Source of the DNA: Leptodontidium sp. MPI-SDFR-AT-0119
Taxonomy: Eukaryota > Ascomycota > Leotiomycetes > Helotiales > Leptodontidiaceae
DNA: 64,000 nt
NCBI GenBank assembly: GCA_020726505.1
Contig: JAHLEZ010000005.1
Location: 1,488,001-1,552,000 of the forward strand
Direction: 5' to 3'
In this document: positions 35,806 to 48,230 of the stretch, in pieces
How positions within the stretch are numbered: the first letter of the stretch is position 1
Layout of the letters: each line of letters opens with the position of its first letter
Translations under genes and position numbers: made by a program
Notes under the pieces: generated by a model
What the model saw: the letters and a program-made list of their open reading frames with translations, nothing else
Told to the model about the DNA's origin: nothing
The model's database searches: none

Positions 35806-37487
35806 GGTAATCTTAATGCCGCAAGTCTAGCAAATGGAAATGCAATACGTAAGGGATGTCGAGAGGGATGTTCAGCAAGTTTTGTGACAGTGATGATGAT
35901 GGTGATGGTGATGGTGGCGATGAAGATGCCAGGCGAAGTTTGAGAGAGGCAAAAACATGAAAGCTCAAGATCTGCAGGAGGCAAATCACCCCCAAGTCGA
36001 ATAAAGAAGGCACGGCCCCTATAGAGGTATGGTGTGAAGAATGGTCCGCTTGAACACAATTGAGCGCCGTCGAACACGGTAGGAGCATCCAGAAGAGGGA
36101 CCAGCGCCAGAATCTCTGAGGTATCTGGGATAATCTGGGATTTCTCACCCAAAACAAAGAAATGAATTTGAGAAACACTTCAGTCTCTCTATTTGATGTT
36201 TCTGCCTCCCGAGCGTTGACTTAAATACGAAATTTTGCAGTCACGAAGGTCGGGTCCAGTTTCCTCGGGCGAGGGAAGAAATGGCGGTGCCCGGAGCACT
36301 CGGATTCCAGTTCTATGATATGGATCTCCGCTGGACTATATCCTTGCTAATTTTCTTGCCTGATGCGATTGTAGTTTTTATAAAACGAAGGTCAGCTGTA
36401 GCTAATGAACGATGAAAACATAGGGGTGTTAGTGTTCATGAAACCGCGAGTGCTATGCATCAGTCATAGATTGGTTATCTTTGGCATTCACCAATGAACA
36501 TTACGTACTTCAACTGTATAACTGAGCCTGTGATTCTCTTGGCGGTAGTTCTGCTGTGATAATGCAGCTTTTCGTGATTGCCGTATTACCTGACAAACAC
36601 AAATCGGACATCTCTGTCGAGAGAATAACACTTTACTTCTGTTTTCGGCTTGGAGATACGACCGATGAGACCAAACGATTCAACGAAAACTCGCACTCAA
36701 GGTCACCTACCATGCAACATAGCGAAGCTATGCCCATTGCACCACTCTTTAATCGAGCAATTTTTTTGTTGAATACGAACGAGGGGGAGTGTTCGCAGCT
36801 CCAAAGCACCAACTTCGATGAGATGGACAAGGCTCCAATGGGGTACTTGTGGTCCAATATTGCATGCTGCGTACTAAAATCTTCGGTCCAAGTTGACTAG
36901 TCATCGTTTGAGAGATCCGGTAGAAGATCGGACCTTGGGTCTCACTCATGTCTTGTATATGCGATGATATGCTTCAGCTTGCTTGACAAGGCTGCCAACA
37001 GTCGTGAAATGAAGCATGAAACCCTGGTGTACCAAATCGCTGCGATTGATAACTGGGCTCAGGTGGACTCAGGCCTTGAACTGTATCTTGATGGAATGAT
37101 TCAAATACAAGAAGTGAAGGGTAGAGATAAAAAACTTGATCTACAGGATGATCTGGATCCATTGAACCCGGCAAAGGCAGTTTCCCCTCTTCAGATTGGG
37201 CCAAGTCAGGGATCGAATGGTAACCAAAACAAACAGTCCAGCCGGTGGTACCTGTGAGGGAATATCTGGGTTGCGCATACCGGCACTTGAAACTTGAGAC
37301 AGAATGATCAGGTTTTGAGACAATCTGATTAAGTTCCTTGCTACCTCCGTGTAGATTTCAGAGCTGAGCGAGCTCTAGGATCGAGGCATTATCCTCATTG
37401 CCAAGCTAATCTGAAATGTCGACTAACTCTGCTACCACCAGGGTGCGAGTTCAGGAGAATCCAATCAAATTCTCCTCATGCGGGTGA
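35806..37487. other. Intergenic, no supported gene
   Basis: About 1.7 kb. Two plus-strand frames (36556-36900 and 36964-37257) and overlapping minus-strand ones have no motif and no splice-consistent partners. A CACCAT/ATGATG trinucleotide-like stretch occurs near 35890-35920. Confidence 0.4.
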
Positions 37488-38008
37488 CTAATTGCGATAC
37501 AAAAGTTGACGCAATGCTTCGTCCATAACCTGGTTGACATCGATAACAATGTCATGCATCCTCTCATCTTCATCGGCCTCAACCTCGGCCTTGACTTTAG
37601 CCTCCTCAATAACAGGTCTCTCGGTAGAGACACTTGGAGTAGTCTTTTTAGCCGTATTAACTTCGCCGTTAGGGGCCTGGCTCGTATGGGTCTTTGGCAA
37701 AGCTGGAGATGGGTTTTCGGAGATTGGTGGGGCTGAGGCTGGGCTGAGGGAGCGGTTGATGTGGTTGAAGTGGTTGGAACACTTTTGCTCGCTCCAGTAA
37801 TAGTGATGACCTTCTCAAACCCGTACTTCTTCTTAAGTATTGACATCTTGTTTCCTACCGAGCGGGTGTTTCCGAAGTTCATCTCTTTGGCGACTTTGGC
37901 AGCATCAATGATGAGGGGACTGCCAATTGTATTCCTGAGACATGTGACTAAGAACTCAATGTCTTTTTCCTTCATGTCATATGGTTCTGCGACTTTGGAT
38001 TTAGGCAT
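37488..38008 (-). CDS. Small nuclear-like hypothetical protein
   Basis: Two exons, 146 residues: 38008-37783 and 37702-37488. The first 65 residues form a compact helical module (EKDIEFLVTCLRNTIG, then DAAKVAKEMNF and ILKKKYGF) of the type seen in many fungal proteins with Myb/winged-helix-like folds of unknown role. The second part is acidic and helical (EVEADEDERMHDIVIDVNQ). The intron 37782-37703 was inferred because the second half is coding-like only in another frame. Its donor (GTGTTC) is weak, so a frameshift is the alternative reading; unspliced, the frame runs to 37451 with a low-complexity tail. Confidence 0.6.
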
Positions 38009-39345
38009 GTTTGAGGTTGAGTTGTAGTAGACGTATAGTAAGGTGAGCTGTCATAGAATTTGTAGATTTTTAGGTTGTGCGTGACGAAGGGATACATTCA
38101 TTTACCTTGGTAGAACAGAGCACCATTCCATGAAGTAGAGGGCACGACGTGAATCTTCAAGCATATCCTTATCTTAACTATATTTCGCAAATCATTGGTT
38201 ATTGGAGGCAGATTTGAGGATCTAAATGCAGTTAGCTTAGATTAGGTAGGTTCTAAGTTTTATTTTGGGGAGGTCACGACTCACGAGCTGTGCGTTATTT
38301 GAGCAAAACTTGAATCGGCATACCCCCTAGAGAGCTGATTTTAACTTTTCTGCTGCTAGGTTCTGTGGGAGGCCAGTTTGCTGATAATGGGCTCTAGTAG
38401 TGACAGTGACCTGAGATTGGTCCTTCGTCAACAGAAATGGGCTTGAGGTCCCTGAATCACCTCATATTCAGGATGAAGCGGTATACCCGTCGGCGAGATC
38501 TTCTTTAAGCTCCCCCAATGCTGTTTGGATCAGGCTGCTTGAATCTCTGCGGATGTGTCACTCGAGGGACGGAGTAGGAGCAACCGGATGGAGTCATGAT
38601 AGAGGAGCGGTTTGCATGGGACGGCAGGAATCGTCCTCATCCAAACGGCACAAGTCTCAGGGTATCGAGATAGAATTGCTATCTCCCACAAGTCTGTGAG
38701 CTGAATACATAGCAGATGAAGGTGACAAGAAACACAACTAGAAGTCTTCGTGCTGAGGAATCCAGAGGCATACGAGGACGCGAACTTTTCAGGACAAAAT
38801 ACAATAACACCTTTGCTCGAGCCATCCTTTCGTAGGTCTACGATTATCTAAAAGCTGACAGTGCCTTGTTTCATTGGTTATACATAGACCATGAGCACGA
38901 AACTTCGGCAAATCAAACAACCCCCCGGAAAATTACATGTTGAAGCGCAAAGAAAATATGGATTCCTGCAGCAAGTGTTCGGAATTAATCTCCTGGAAAA
39001 CAGCACCTAGAGAACTCTCTCTGTGTATTTATCGCCAGAACTGTGGAAGCAAGGATCTAGTGAAGTCGATGTTTCTGTTGTTCTTGTCGTTGTGAAAGTC
39101 CTCGGTAGTTGCAAGTAGAAGCAATCAGCTAACCGGTATTAGCTCAGGGCAATTGCTAAATCAACATAGTTAACTTTCCACCAAATTAGTAGGTATGACG
39201 TCGAGAATATGAGGACGCCGATGGATACCTACCAACATTCAAATGTGCCTCGGTCTAATTTGATCTCATACCAAAACCCAAACATTTCCGAGACCACAAC
39301 CCAAACGACCTCCAAGCGATTGAATGTTCTCTTTAAGTACTCAAA
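38009..39345. other. Intergenic, divergent
   Basis: About 1.3 kb between the divergent starts of the 146-residue gene and the MAPEG gene. No coding frame or repeat that I can support. Confidence 0.5.
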
Positions 39346-39934
39346 ATGGCCTCCCTTTTCGATACCACTCGCAACTTCTCCTTCTACACGGTAAGGACTT
39401 ACTCGTACGTTAAATTGCAACCCATCCACTGAATTTCCCCGCCTCTAGGTGCCAGCAGCTTGGCTCGTCGCCTTCTTGCCTCACCCCTACGCAGTGTCTC
39501 TCTCCAAGAAATTCGACAATGTATCTCCCCGAACTTACATTGGCAGCCTCCAAAAGGACCAGACGATAGACCAAGCTGTAAGTCAAAGTTTAGAACACCT
39601 CAGCATCTTCAAAGTCCTCAGATTCATACACTGACAGGGTAAGGTGTAGACCAAAGATCGCATCACCAGAGCTGAAGGTGCTCAAACCAACGGATTCGAG
39701 AACCTAGGTCTTTTCGCCGCGGCCGTCGTAGCTGGAAATCTTGCTGGTCTTTCAGCCGAGACACTGAACTCTCTGTCTGGAGGTTACATCGTCAGCAGAA
39801 TCAACAATACCTCCCCCTCGGCTGCCAACTTGAGGAGTTTGGTGTTCTTGACTGGTGTCGGATGCATTTGGACTCTGTTTATTAAGAGTGGGAATATTTT
39901 GAGAAAGATAGCTGCAAACATTCTGCAAATATAA
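39346..39934 (+). CDS. MAPEG-family membrane protein
   Basis: Three exons, 152 residues: 39346-39390, 39449-39577 and 39650-39934. MAPEG proteins are small four-helix membrane proteins that use glutathione (microsomal glutathione S-transferases and relatives). Visible are the hydrophobic first segment (VPAAWLVAFLPHPYAV), the family core RITRAEGAQTNGFENLGLF, where E and N contact glutathione in characterised members, and three more hydrophobic segments ending IWTLFIKSGNIL. Length fits the family. The second intron ends at GTGTAG just before the core; an earlier AG in the same region would leave a stop in frame. Whether it acts on glutathione in this fungus is inferred. Confidence 0.9.
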
Positions 39935-41188
39935 CATTGAGATGGAGAAAGGGGATGTATGAGGGTGAGGAGTGGGAAGATTGAAATACTCTAAGCTTTG
40001 GAGGACAAGAACTTCGGGAGAGATTACTATTCAGGAGCTCGCCTAGATACCCAACCACAACTATTTCTCGGTCTCAATGTCAGTTCTTTATGTTTTTATT
40101 CTCTTTCGGTATGGTGAGTATCTTTAAAACGGCTCCCTGTTCTCAGGCAAATCAAGATAAGACTTGTCGTTCTATCAACACGTCCAGATTTCCCGGCCAC
40201 AAATCACAACAAACTTTCCTTGTCACTGGTGTCAGAAATCTACAACGTTGTTTTTAAACCATTTTTCTTATTGGGGTTTTATCGCTTCCGTCTTCCCATT
40301 TTCTGCTGTCCAAAAGCTGGTTTATGACGAGGCATACGAATCAAGTTTTCCAATGAATCCAGACACTTTCACAGTTCTTGCCGAAATATTTAAGCGATCG
40401 ATATCACAAGAATAAATATGTGATCAACCGAAATGCTGGAGATTAAAAAAGATGAGATCTGAAGGAATCTGAATATTCTTAGCTACTTTCTTCTCTGACG
40501 ATTTGACAGTTCAAAAATCGCCAGCCCTTCGCTCACGCATGGACGTATTCATATCTCCCGCAAACTCTGTTTTACTGCTTTGGATGAGAGGCATTAATCT
40601 GTTGCTAAACTCTGCTCCTAATCTACACCCTGGCCACCTGGACATGGCTTCGTTGACAAAATAGGGAAACATGTCAAAAAAGCCGTCTCACGTGATCATA
40701 CACAACAGATATCAGGTGGTAGTTCAACGTTATTGGAGATAATGAAAGAGATGCGCACTGGCAGTGCCTAGGAACGATATTTATGATATCATGGGGTATC
40801 GTATTATGCAGAGGGCCGACTGTAGTCTTTCTTGGTAGGCAGATTTTAAATCGGAAAGCTGTGGCTGGGTATTGAAGGCGAACCAGTGAGACATCAGCTT
40901 CGATGCAGCTGGCTCGCATCTTGCCTTATCGACAGCCTGACCAGAACGCTTCTTATATAACTGCCCTGTTCCTTCCATACCATTCAGAATCAGGCCCAGA
41001 AGCTCATTGTAGGTGAGATTGAGAAATATTGTCCCCAGCGATAGTCAAAAATAGCCTGCAAACCCCAACCCGACTGGCTATGGGAAGAGGCAGACCCGAA
41101 CAAAATCTTAAGCATCACTTGTGGGGGATAATTCAAACATTGCGACGCAAGAGGGCTGTCTTCAGAGACGCAACTTTTCATCGATATC
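39935..41188. other. Intergenic, upstream of the NLR-like gene
   Basis: About 1.25 kb, AT-rich. The 84-codon frame at 40164-40415 has no motif or splice partner. No repeats found. Confidence 0.45.
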
Positions 41189-44100
41189 ATGTCAACTAGG
41201 GACCAAGCGCGAGGGCAGGACCTCTGCCTGCTATGTTTGGATGGAGGTGGAGTTCGAGGACTGTCGTCTCTTCATATTGTTAAGAGGCTGATGGAGTCAA
41301 TTAACCCCGAAGATCCACCCAAGCCGTGCGACTACTTCGATATGATAGGAGGCACCTCGACAGGAGGTTTGATCGCTTTGATGCTTGGTAGACTTACTAT
41401 GCCGGTTGATGAGGCTATCGAAGCATACATCGCACTTGCTCCGAAGATATTCACGAAGATGCATCATCGAGTGACGCTGAAAGGTCAGGTACAAGGACGA
41501 TTTGACCATGTTGCAATTGAGGAGGGCGTCCGTGAGCTACTGGATGAAAAAGGTTATTATCGTGATGAGTTGCTGAAAGATTCCTCTGGACTAGGATGTA
41601 AGACGTAAGTTAAGCGGATACGCTGCATCACACCGTGCTACTGATCTTGAGATACAGATTCGTCTGTGCAACGAGCAAGCATGCTGCAGAAACAGTCGTT
41701 CTGTCCACGTACCCGTCGAGACGCAGAAGTTCGGATCTCCTCAGCATCGCAAAAGTGTGGGAGGCTGCACGGGCAACAGCAGCTGCTTCCTCGTTCTTCG
41801 ACCCTATCAGAATCGGTAATGTTGATTTCATAGACGGAGCAACACCTGCCAATAATCCCATAAGTGAAATGTGGACCGAAGCTTTCGATGCTTTCAAGGA
41901 AGGCGATAACTGGCGTCTGGAGGACAACATTCTCTGCCTTGTCTCCATTGGAACTGGAATACCAGCCATAAGGTCATTTGGCGATGACCCTTTAAAACTA
42001 GGAAAAGCTCTCCTAGCTATTGCAACTGACACAGAAAGACGCGCAGAGGATTTTCATAGGCATCACTCTCATATGGCGCAGAATCAACAATACTTCAGAT
42101 TCAACGTTTTGTGTGGTCTCGAATCTATAGGATTAGAAGAAGCATCAAAGTTGGACCAGATAAATGCATGTACTCAAAAGTATCTTCAATCGGAGGCCGT
42201 ATGTTCAGCTGTGGAAGCTTGTGGGAAACGACTCATCGAACGAGAAAGTTAGTCAGAACCAAATCAACAGATCCCGTTGAAGACGACATGCTAAGAACTA
42301 TTCCAGATCTCCAGCCTGTGATTGAAGCGGCAAAATATATTGGTCAGCAAGCCATAGAAGCATCAGATATCACCTTGGAGCTAGACGAAGTGAATCGTGC
42401 ACTGAAGCGCGATCGTGGTGACCTGTGTTGGTTCACCAATACCTCTGGATACCAAAACTGGCTGAGGAAAGATGATGACGCTGAGTACATCTGGTATCCA
42501 ATTACCCACAAATCCAGAGAAATGGGCCACGAAAACATTGCCTCTGAAGTATATCAGACGCTTCAGCGATCCTTTCCAAATGAAGGGGCACATAAGAGCC
42601 GAGGCATATATCTCCACTTTTCAAGCACAACAGACCCGATCTGTACGGAAGCAAGGCCTGGGTCTCTTGCTGGAATCTTCAGGTCCCTTATCAGCCAAAT
42701 CCTCATCACCTACAGTGATATGCGTGCGGCGATTCTCAAATTATCAAGGGTATATCGCAGTCTCTTACGGCAACTGTACGTGACCAGAGTCGAGATAGAG
42801 AATGAAGACTTGGTCCACCTCCTTCTCGCCTGCTTGCGCCTGAAAGATATCCTTGACTCCACGGAAGAGAAAAACGCTGCACAATCGTTGATTGTATTGG
42901 AAAAGGCTCAAGACCCAATTGCTGTGTTGGCCTGTAAGCTGGTTTTCAAAGCTGCTCGGTTGTCTGAAAACGTTCGCCTACTAGTATCATCGTGGAGCGA
43001 TGAAGTTGGAAGTATGGAGTCTTGGCGAGGGCGAAGAATTGACGAGACCACTGAAATTACTGGTATGCCATTTCGCTCAAGGCTTCGATTGAATACTGAC
43101 TGGTAGTCTAGAATGCCTCGAATCTCTCAACTTCGACGCTATGTTTTCCCGCCGTGAGCAAGTTACACATGCGGAATCAGGCACAAATGAATGGATCTGG
43201 TCATACGAACCATACGTCGAGTGGTCTAATGAAAAGTCGGGCATTCTTTGGATTCAAGGAAAACCAGGAAGTGGAAAATCCGTGCTCGCCAAAACCATTC
43301 TGGGTCATTTGGTGTCCACATTGAAGGATCGATCATGGCATGTTGCAGACTGGTTCTACAACGAACGTGGCGGAGAGCGGAGCACATCTCACTCGTCCAT
43401 GCTCAAAGCTCTTCTTTTCCAGATTTTGAAACAGGACCATGGATTATTCAGGTACTACAAACACTTCTACAGATCTCCAGATTGGCTTGCTTCTCTACCA
43501 GAAGTACTTTTATGTCTCGCCGGAATTGAAGAAGACGCACCTCCAATTCTGTGCGTCATCGATGCTATGGACGAGTCCCAAGATACTTCGGGCTTGTCAT
43601 CATCTCCAGGATTTGATACGTCAACTGAGCATCTGGAGGGGATACTGAATCTCTTCTTATCTATCGTCAACATCCCTAGTTCCAGGATCAAAGTCCTGGT
43701 TCTCAGTCGCCCGAACCGTCAGATTGAGAAGTCTTTGAAGTATTCGCATCGAATTATATTGGAGTATGCAAACACGAAAGATATAGAGATGATTGCCGAT
43801 GCTGGTTTGAAAGTGCTACGAAAGTCAATGACATCCTTTGACTCAAGTGACGAAGAAGACCCGCTTACATCAATCAATATACGACTATGTCAATCTGGGA
43901 CGAACCGTGCTCCACACCGCTCCGCAATAAACAAACGGCCAAATAGATCCATGTCTTGGAAAGCATCCCGGGCTAGTAGAATGTTTCTAAAAGCTAGGAA
44001 GCGGGAGGAAGAAGAGCTGTCATCTATCCGGACGTATATCCTGAAGCATGCACAAGGCGTCATTCTCTGGGTGACACTCATCATGCAGGATCTTATACAT

Positions 44101-45429
44101 CACGTCCAGAAAGGCATGTTTACGTTCATCGAACTAAAAGAGCTTCTTCTTGGACTACCTCTGGAGATCCATGGCATGTATCGCAGAATCTTGTACAACC
44201 TGCAGAAGACAAACAGCTATCATGACCAAGTCAAGGCACGTCGGATAATTCTTTGGGTCATGGGAGCCAGTGAGACTAAGCTGCTAAGACTCGAGGAGCT
44301 TCTCGATGCATTAGCTATCACTTGGGACGTCAAAACGGGCCTGGCTTCCATTAAAGATCCCGTCAGTTCGAACAGACCACAAGTACGATCCTGGAACCAC
44401 TTTCAACGATCACTGCAAGAGCTTTGTGGACCATTCTTGTCCGTCGTTCGGCCGTCATCCCAATTGTCAGACCAAATATTTCACGACTTTGACGTTGATG
44501 AGTCGTTCTTGGTCCAACTCACCCACCAAACCGCAAAGGACTTTCTTGCAAGTAAGGATGCAGAAAATCTTAGGGTCACAGTCTCGGAAGCAAGGCTCAA
44601 GGTGGCAGAAGATAAGATGGCTTATTTGCAGGTTGTTCTGCCAGAGGACTGCACGAACTACGTACCTACCATAAGTTGCCACCAAGTTTCCATCAACCAT
44701 GAAATTCAGGAGATGGTTTGCTACTTGGAGGACAAGTTATTACTACGCTATATTCTCAGCACCTCGCCGCTGAACTTGGTCCTCTCACACCCAAGCCTAG
44801 GTTGCCCCTCCATCTCAGACGTGGATGAAAGAGCCACGGCAATATCTCACTTTCTTGTGAGAAATCATTATCCTGACATGGATGTTGTGGACTCGGCAGA
44901 GAACAGCATGGTCGGACAGTCCTTCCTATTTGCCATCAGGTCTGGAATGGTAGTGAGTATTGAGAACATGCTGTTTATTGCCAATACCCAGTCATGGTGG
45001 AGTGGATTCTACAAACACCACGTGAAAAATGCAGCTCTGTTAGCTGCAGTGGAGCACGGTTTCGCGCTGGAGACAAAAGTTCTGCTGGCAAGCCATCCAG
45101 ACCGTGGATTTGGTCACCTCAATACAACTTTACTTCTCCGCGCTTTTCAAATGAAGGATAAGTGGCCGGAAATATTCGATCATTTGAGGCACAAAACACC
45201 AGAATTTCGTCCTTGGGACATCGATTCTTTGTCAGAAAAGGGTAAGGAAGATCATGGTGTTGTTAAACGAGGCGTCGAAGATAATGTTCAACGGGAAGAG
45301 AAGGATATGTCCCTAAATTCTCCGATGGAGAGACTGCAGGTAGGAAATGGCAGTTTTGGCGAGGTGGAAGGCGTAAATATGGAGGAAGTTCGAAGGGCGA
45401 TAGGGGTCGTTATTAAGTATCAATGGTAG
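41189..45429 (+). CDS. NLR-like protein: patatin, degenerate NACHT-like module, NACHT
   Basis: Four exons, 1362 residues: 41189-41604, 41658-42198, 42249-43062 and 43112-45429. The patatin-like phospholipase domain (about 10-320) keeps all catalytic parts: DGGGVRG at 18-24 (oxyanion hole), GTSTGG with Ser57, and DGA with Asp198. The NACHT domain (about 591-850) has CLESLNFDAMFSRREQV before it, a Walker A loop GKPGSGKS at 640-647 and a Walker B segment ILCVIDAMDES near Asp741. Between them (about 320-590) lies a second NACHT-like unit without a P-loop. No ankyrin, WD or TPR repeats are seen in the C-terminal third. In fungi such proteins act in non-self recognition and regulated cell death; that role here is inferred. 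Intron 2 (50 bp, donor GTATGT) and intron 3 (49 bp) are needed to join the three parts into one frame. Confidence 0.88.
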
Positions 45430-45551
45430 CAAGGCCCCCCAACTGCGATTAGAATTGGCTAAGTCATATTTTAGCTACAACAGCAATCTATCAGATCCTT
45501 GAGATGTATGAAGTGGTGAAGTTTGGAAACTTTTTGAAGCCCTCAAGCATT

Positions 45552-46357
45552 TCAAATCTTTTTCTTTCCCTCCCCCTCTTCTCCTGCTTCTGTTTCTCCT
45601 TCTCTTTCCTCGCCAACTCCACCTCCCCTGCCACGTCCTGAGCTCTCTGCACCAAAACCTAGACCTTTCTGCATGATTTCAGCAAGTTTTCTGACCTAGT
45701 GTCATTGTCCAGACTTACTCTAATCAAACCCACCAAAATCCAAAACCCCCACAGACACAATCCCACAAGCGCAACAACAACCAAACCCCCACCACAAAAG
45801 AACAACCCCGTCAGAAGTCCCAACCCCACAACCGCAAGCCCCCCAACAACCGCCACAGCAGCAGCGATCTTCCCCCACGGCGCCCCCTCCTTCAATCCCT
45901 CACAAACAAACGCACAACTCCACACCTTCCCAGCATCAATACACCTGCCCACAACCTCATCCGAGACCGGTGTAGTTTGCGACACTGAACCCCAGCAATT
46001 ACTCGATCCGAAAACAGTGAATACCGCTCTCGTTCCGTTTGGACAGATTGCAGGGGAGAGGATCTGGATTTGTGATATGTGGTGGGGATTGAGGTTCTGG
46101 CATTCGTCTACGGGGTAGGTGATGGTGTTTGTGGTGATGGGCGAGGAGGAGGGGCAGGAGCCGGGCTCGGTGTATCTCTGGATACTTCCTGGTCTTGGAG
46201 ATGCGGTTATGACCTCTACGCTTGGGGTTGAGGGCTTCTTGTGAGTATTCTTCCGATCAGTGTTCATCACGTGTTGCTCTCCCCGATTGCATGTTGATGG
46301 GTGTAGGAGCATGGACAGCGCGAGAAGAATGTACGTTTGTTGCCGTATGGATAACAT
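45552..46357 (-). CDS. Small secreted or membrane protein, unknown function
   Basis: Two exons, 251 residues: 46357-45719 and 45668-45552. The N-terminus is a signal peptide (QQTYILLALSMLLHPSTC). A Pro/Thr-rich lumenal part with six or so cysteines follows (SSNCWGSVS, RCIDAGKVWSCAFVCEG). Two long, Gly/Val/Leu-rich hydrophobic segments (AAAVAVVGGLAVVGLGLLTG and VVVALVGLCLWGFWILVGLI) come next. Splicing the GTAAGT intron adds a charged Gly/Glu/Lys-rich tail; unspliced, the frame stops at 45659 and loses it. Not recognised. It is convergent with the NLR-like gene, only 122 bp away. Confidence 0.65.
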
Positions 46358-46774
46358 TGCGCAAAAAGTAGTGTCCGTTGGACTGAGTGAGGTCGAATGT
46401 CAAATTGAAGTAGTTGACGTGTGCTTGAATGAATCAGGCGATCGTGAAATTCGGTTCAAGGCTGACTGCTGTGCCCCCGTGATTACAGGGGTACTTTGGT
46501 ACTGCCTAAATTCGAAGGGTCAGGGGTGCTTTGAGACAATGGAATTCGGGGTTTCAAGTTTCATTAAGCTGATATAATAATGAGCGACTTTTGCCTTCAA
46601 GCCTGGGATAATTTGCAAAAAGAACACAGACTTTGCTCTTCTGTTGACCGAGGGACAGAAGTCGGTGCACTGGAAGCGAGCAAGTCAGGGGTGCGTTGGC
46701 GGTGCGAGACCTGGAGCTTTTGTTAGCGAGCAACCCCCCTATCTGTTTATAACATGGTAATTTTGACTTATAAC

Positions 46775-46837
<63 letters not shown>

Positions 46838-47876
46838 CTGGAGACATGGACTGGCATCAACTTCACCGGCGGAAGACAAAAGCTTCGGAAAGTAGGCAGT
46901 ATTCTAAACTTCAATACGGTTCTCCATACGCTGCCTGTCATTTTGGCTCATCAGGCACAAGGCCACAAGGGTAAAAGACGCAATGCCTCGATGAAAGCTA
47001 GTATCTCCACTGAAAAGAGACCATCCCATAAATTAGTAGGCGAACTGAAGCCTTGCAGTACTTCCATGGCAAACTCTGATTGCCTATTCTGTCGATAGTG
47101 TCTGCATCATCGCTCGCTGCCAAGCCATCTCAAACAGCCTGGTATATCGTCTATCAATCTCGATCATCAAAGCTCTCTAAGATCTGTTCCCAAGATCCAA
47201 AAGAATCTCGGGTTACAGTACCGTAAATTCAAGCATCGCATTCGCTTCGCTAACCAATCTCATCAAACCAGCCCACGAGAAAGCCCAACGTCAAAAATTC
47301 CCCAATCCAGTTAGTACACCACCCAACACCGCCACGCAAGCAACTCGTCTCATGCGATGCGCGGATCTAAGGCCACTCCCGCTGTCTCGCCCAGTGCCTA
47401 TCTCACACTGAATGGATCTTACGTCCGTTTTGCATTTCCCCCTGTCAGCTCCCCTTCACTTAGCCTCGCTAACAGCCAATCGTAACACGGTAGTGCTTAC
47501 GGGCGAAGCTGGGCTGGGTAGGGAGTCGGGGTGAAGTTCGTGGGGAAGTGCTTAAGCTCTCGCATAGCCTTACGGTGACACGCGGCCTTGTTTGTTTGTG
47601 GTGATGTAGGGTAGATGCTTACCGTATGGTAGGTATGGTGGTGCTTTTTGGGAAATAGTTGCGCGTTTGGGGATGGGAGATATAAGGATGGGATGGGGAT
47701 GTTCTGGGAATTCTTCGAAGAGATCATATCGTTTCAAAAAAGATCCATACAAGTACCCAGACGAGAAAAGCAAATCATCTACCATTACATATCAATACTC
47801 CAATATCCGAATACTTCACAACCACAAACCTCAACTTCGACTTCAATCCCAAACTCAGCAATCCTCAGTCAACAAC
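46358..47876. other. Intergenic with AG microsatellite
   Basis: About 1.5 kb between two divergently transcribed small genes. Contains the (AG)n microsatellite and, near 47640-47700, purine-rich promoter-like sequence. No gene recognised. Confidence 0.5.
46777..46835 (+). repeat. (AG)29 microsatellite
   Basis: About 29 uninterrupted AG units, read as poly-Glu/Arg or Ser/Leu in the open frames that cross it. Likely variable in length between strains. Confidence 0.97.
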
Positions 47877-48230
47877 ATGTGCTGCAAAAACAAACAAGCC
47901 CGCCGCGCATACAAGCAAGCCCGTCGCGAAGCCCGCTGCGCTGCACGGTACAACAGACCCGTCCGCCCGATCGTGGTTTATGAGCGCAAACCCGGTCTCA
48001 TCAGGATGATTGTTGAGCATTTCCTCCAGAGTCGGAGAGAGAAACGAGGGCTTGTCGAACAAGATCCAGCCTACGAACCGATGCCCAACCCGCAGACGAG
48101 AGGGGCTGTTGACGAAGAAGAGTACAGGGATGTGGAGAAAGTTCAGGTGGAGAACCAGATGTGGCAGCAGGAGAGAAGTGAGAGTATGGTGGAGTTGCCG
48201 AGTTATGGACAGGCTATGAAGCAGAATTGA
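47877..48230 (+). CDS. Small basic-to-acidic protein with PSY motif
   Basis: Single exon, 117 residues. It starts with MCCKNK (possible lipidation Cys pair) and a stretch very rich in Arg and Ala (RRAYKQARREARCAARY). It ends in an acidic region and LPSYGQAM. Short LPxY/PPxY-like C-termini in small fungal proteins often bind WW domains of the Rsp5 ubiquitin ligase; this is a suggestion only. The ATG at 47877 is the first after an A/C-rich leader, typical of fungal starts. A longer frame reading from 47667 lacks an ATG with such a leader. Not recognised otherwise. Confidence 0.65.
   Translation: MCCKNKQARRAYKQARREARCAARYNRPVRPIVVYERKPGLIRMIVEHFLQSRREKRGLVEQDPAYEPMPNPQTRGAVDEEEYRDVEKVQVENQMWQQERSESMVELPSYGQAMKQN

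Noticed and set aside
36556..37257. Two plus-strand frames of about 100 codons as a possible gene
   Set aside because: No family resemblance and no intron that joins them in phase.
42199..42271. A 23-bp intron (gttagt...caacag) to join the patatin and middle parts of the NLR-like gene
   Set aside because: Too short for fungal splicing. The 50-bp intron 42199-42248 with a GTATGT donor gives the same frame.
46554..47098. Frames that translate the AG microsatellite as Ser-Leu or Glu-Arg runs
   Set aside because: Low-complexity read-through of a repeat, no other coding signal.
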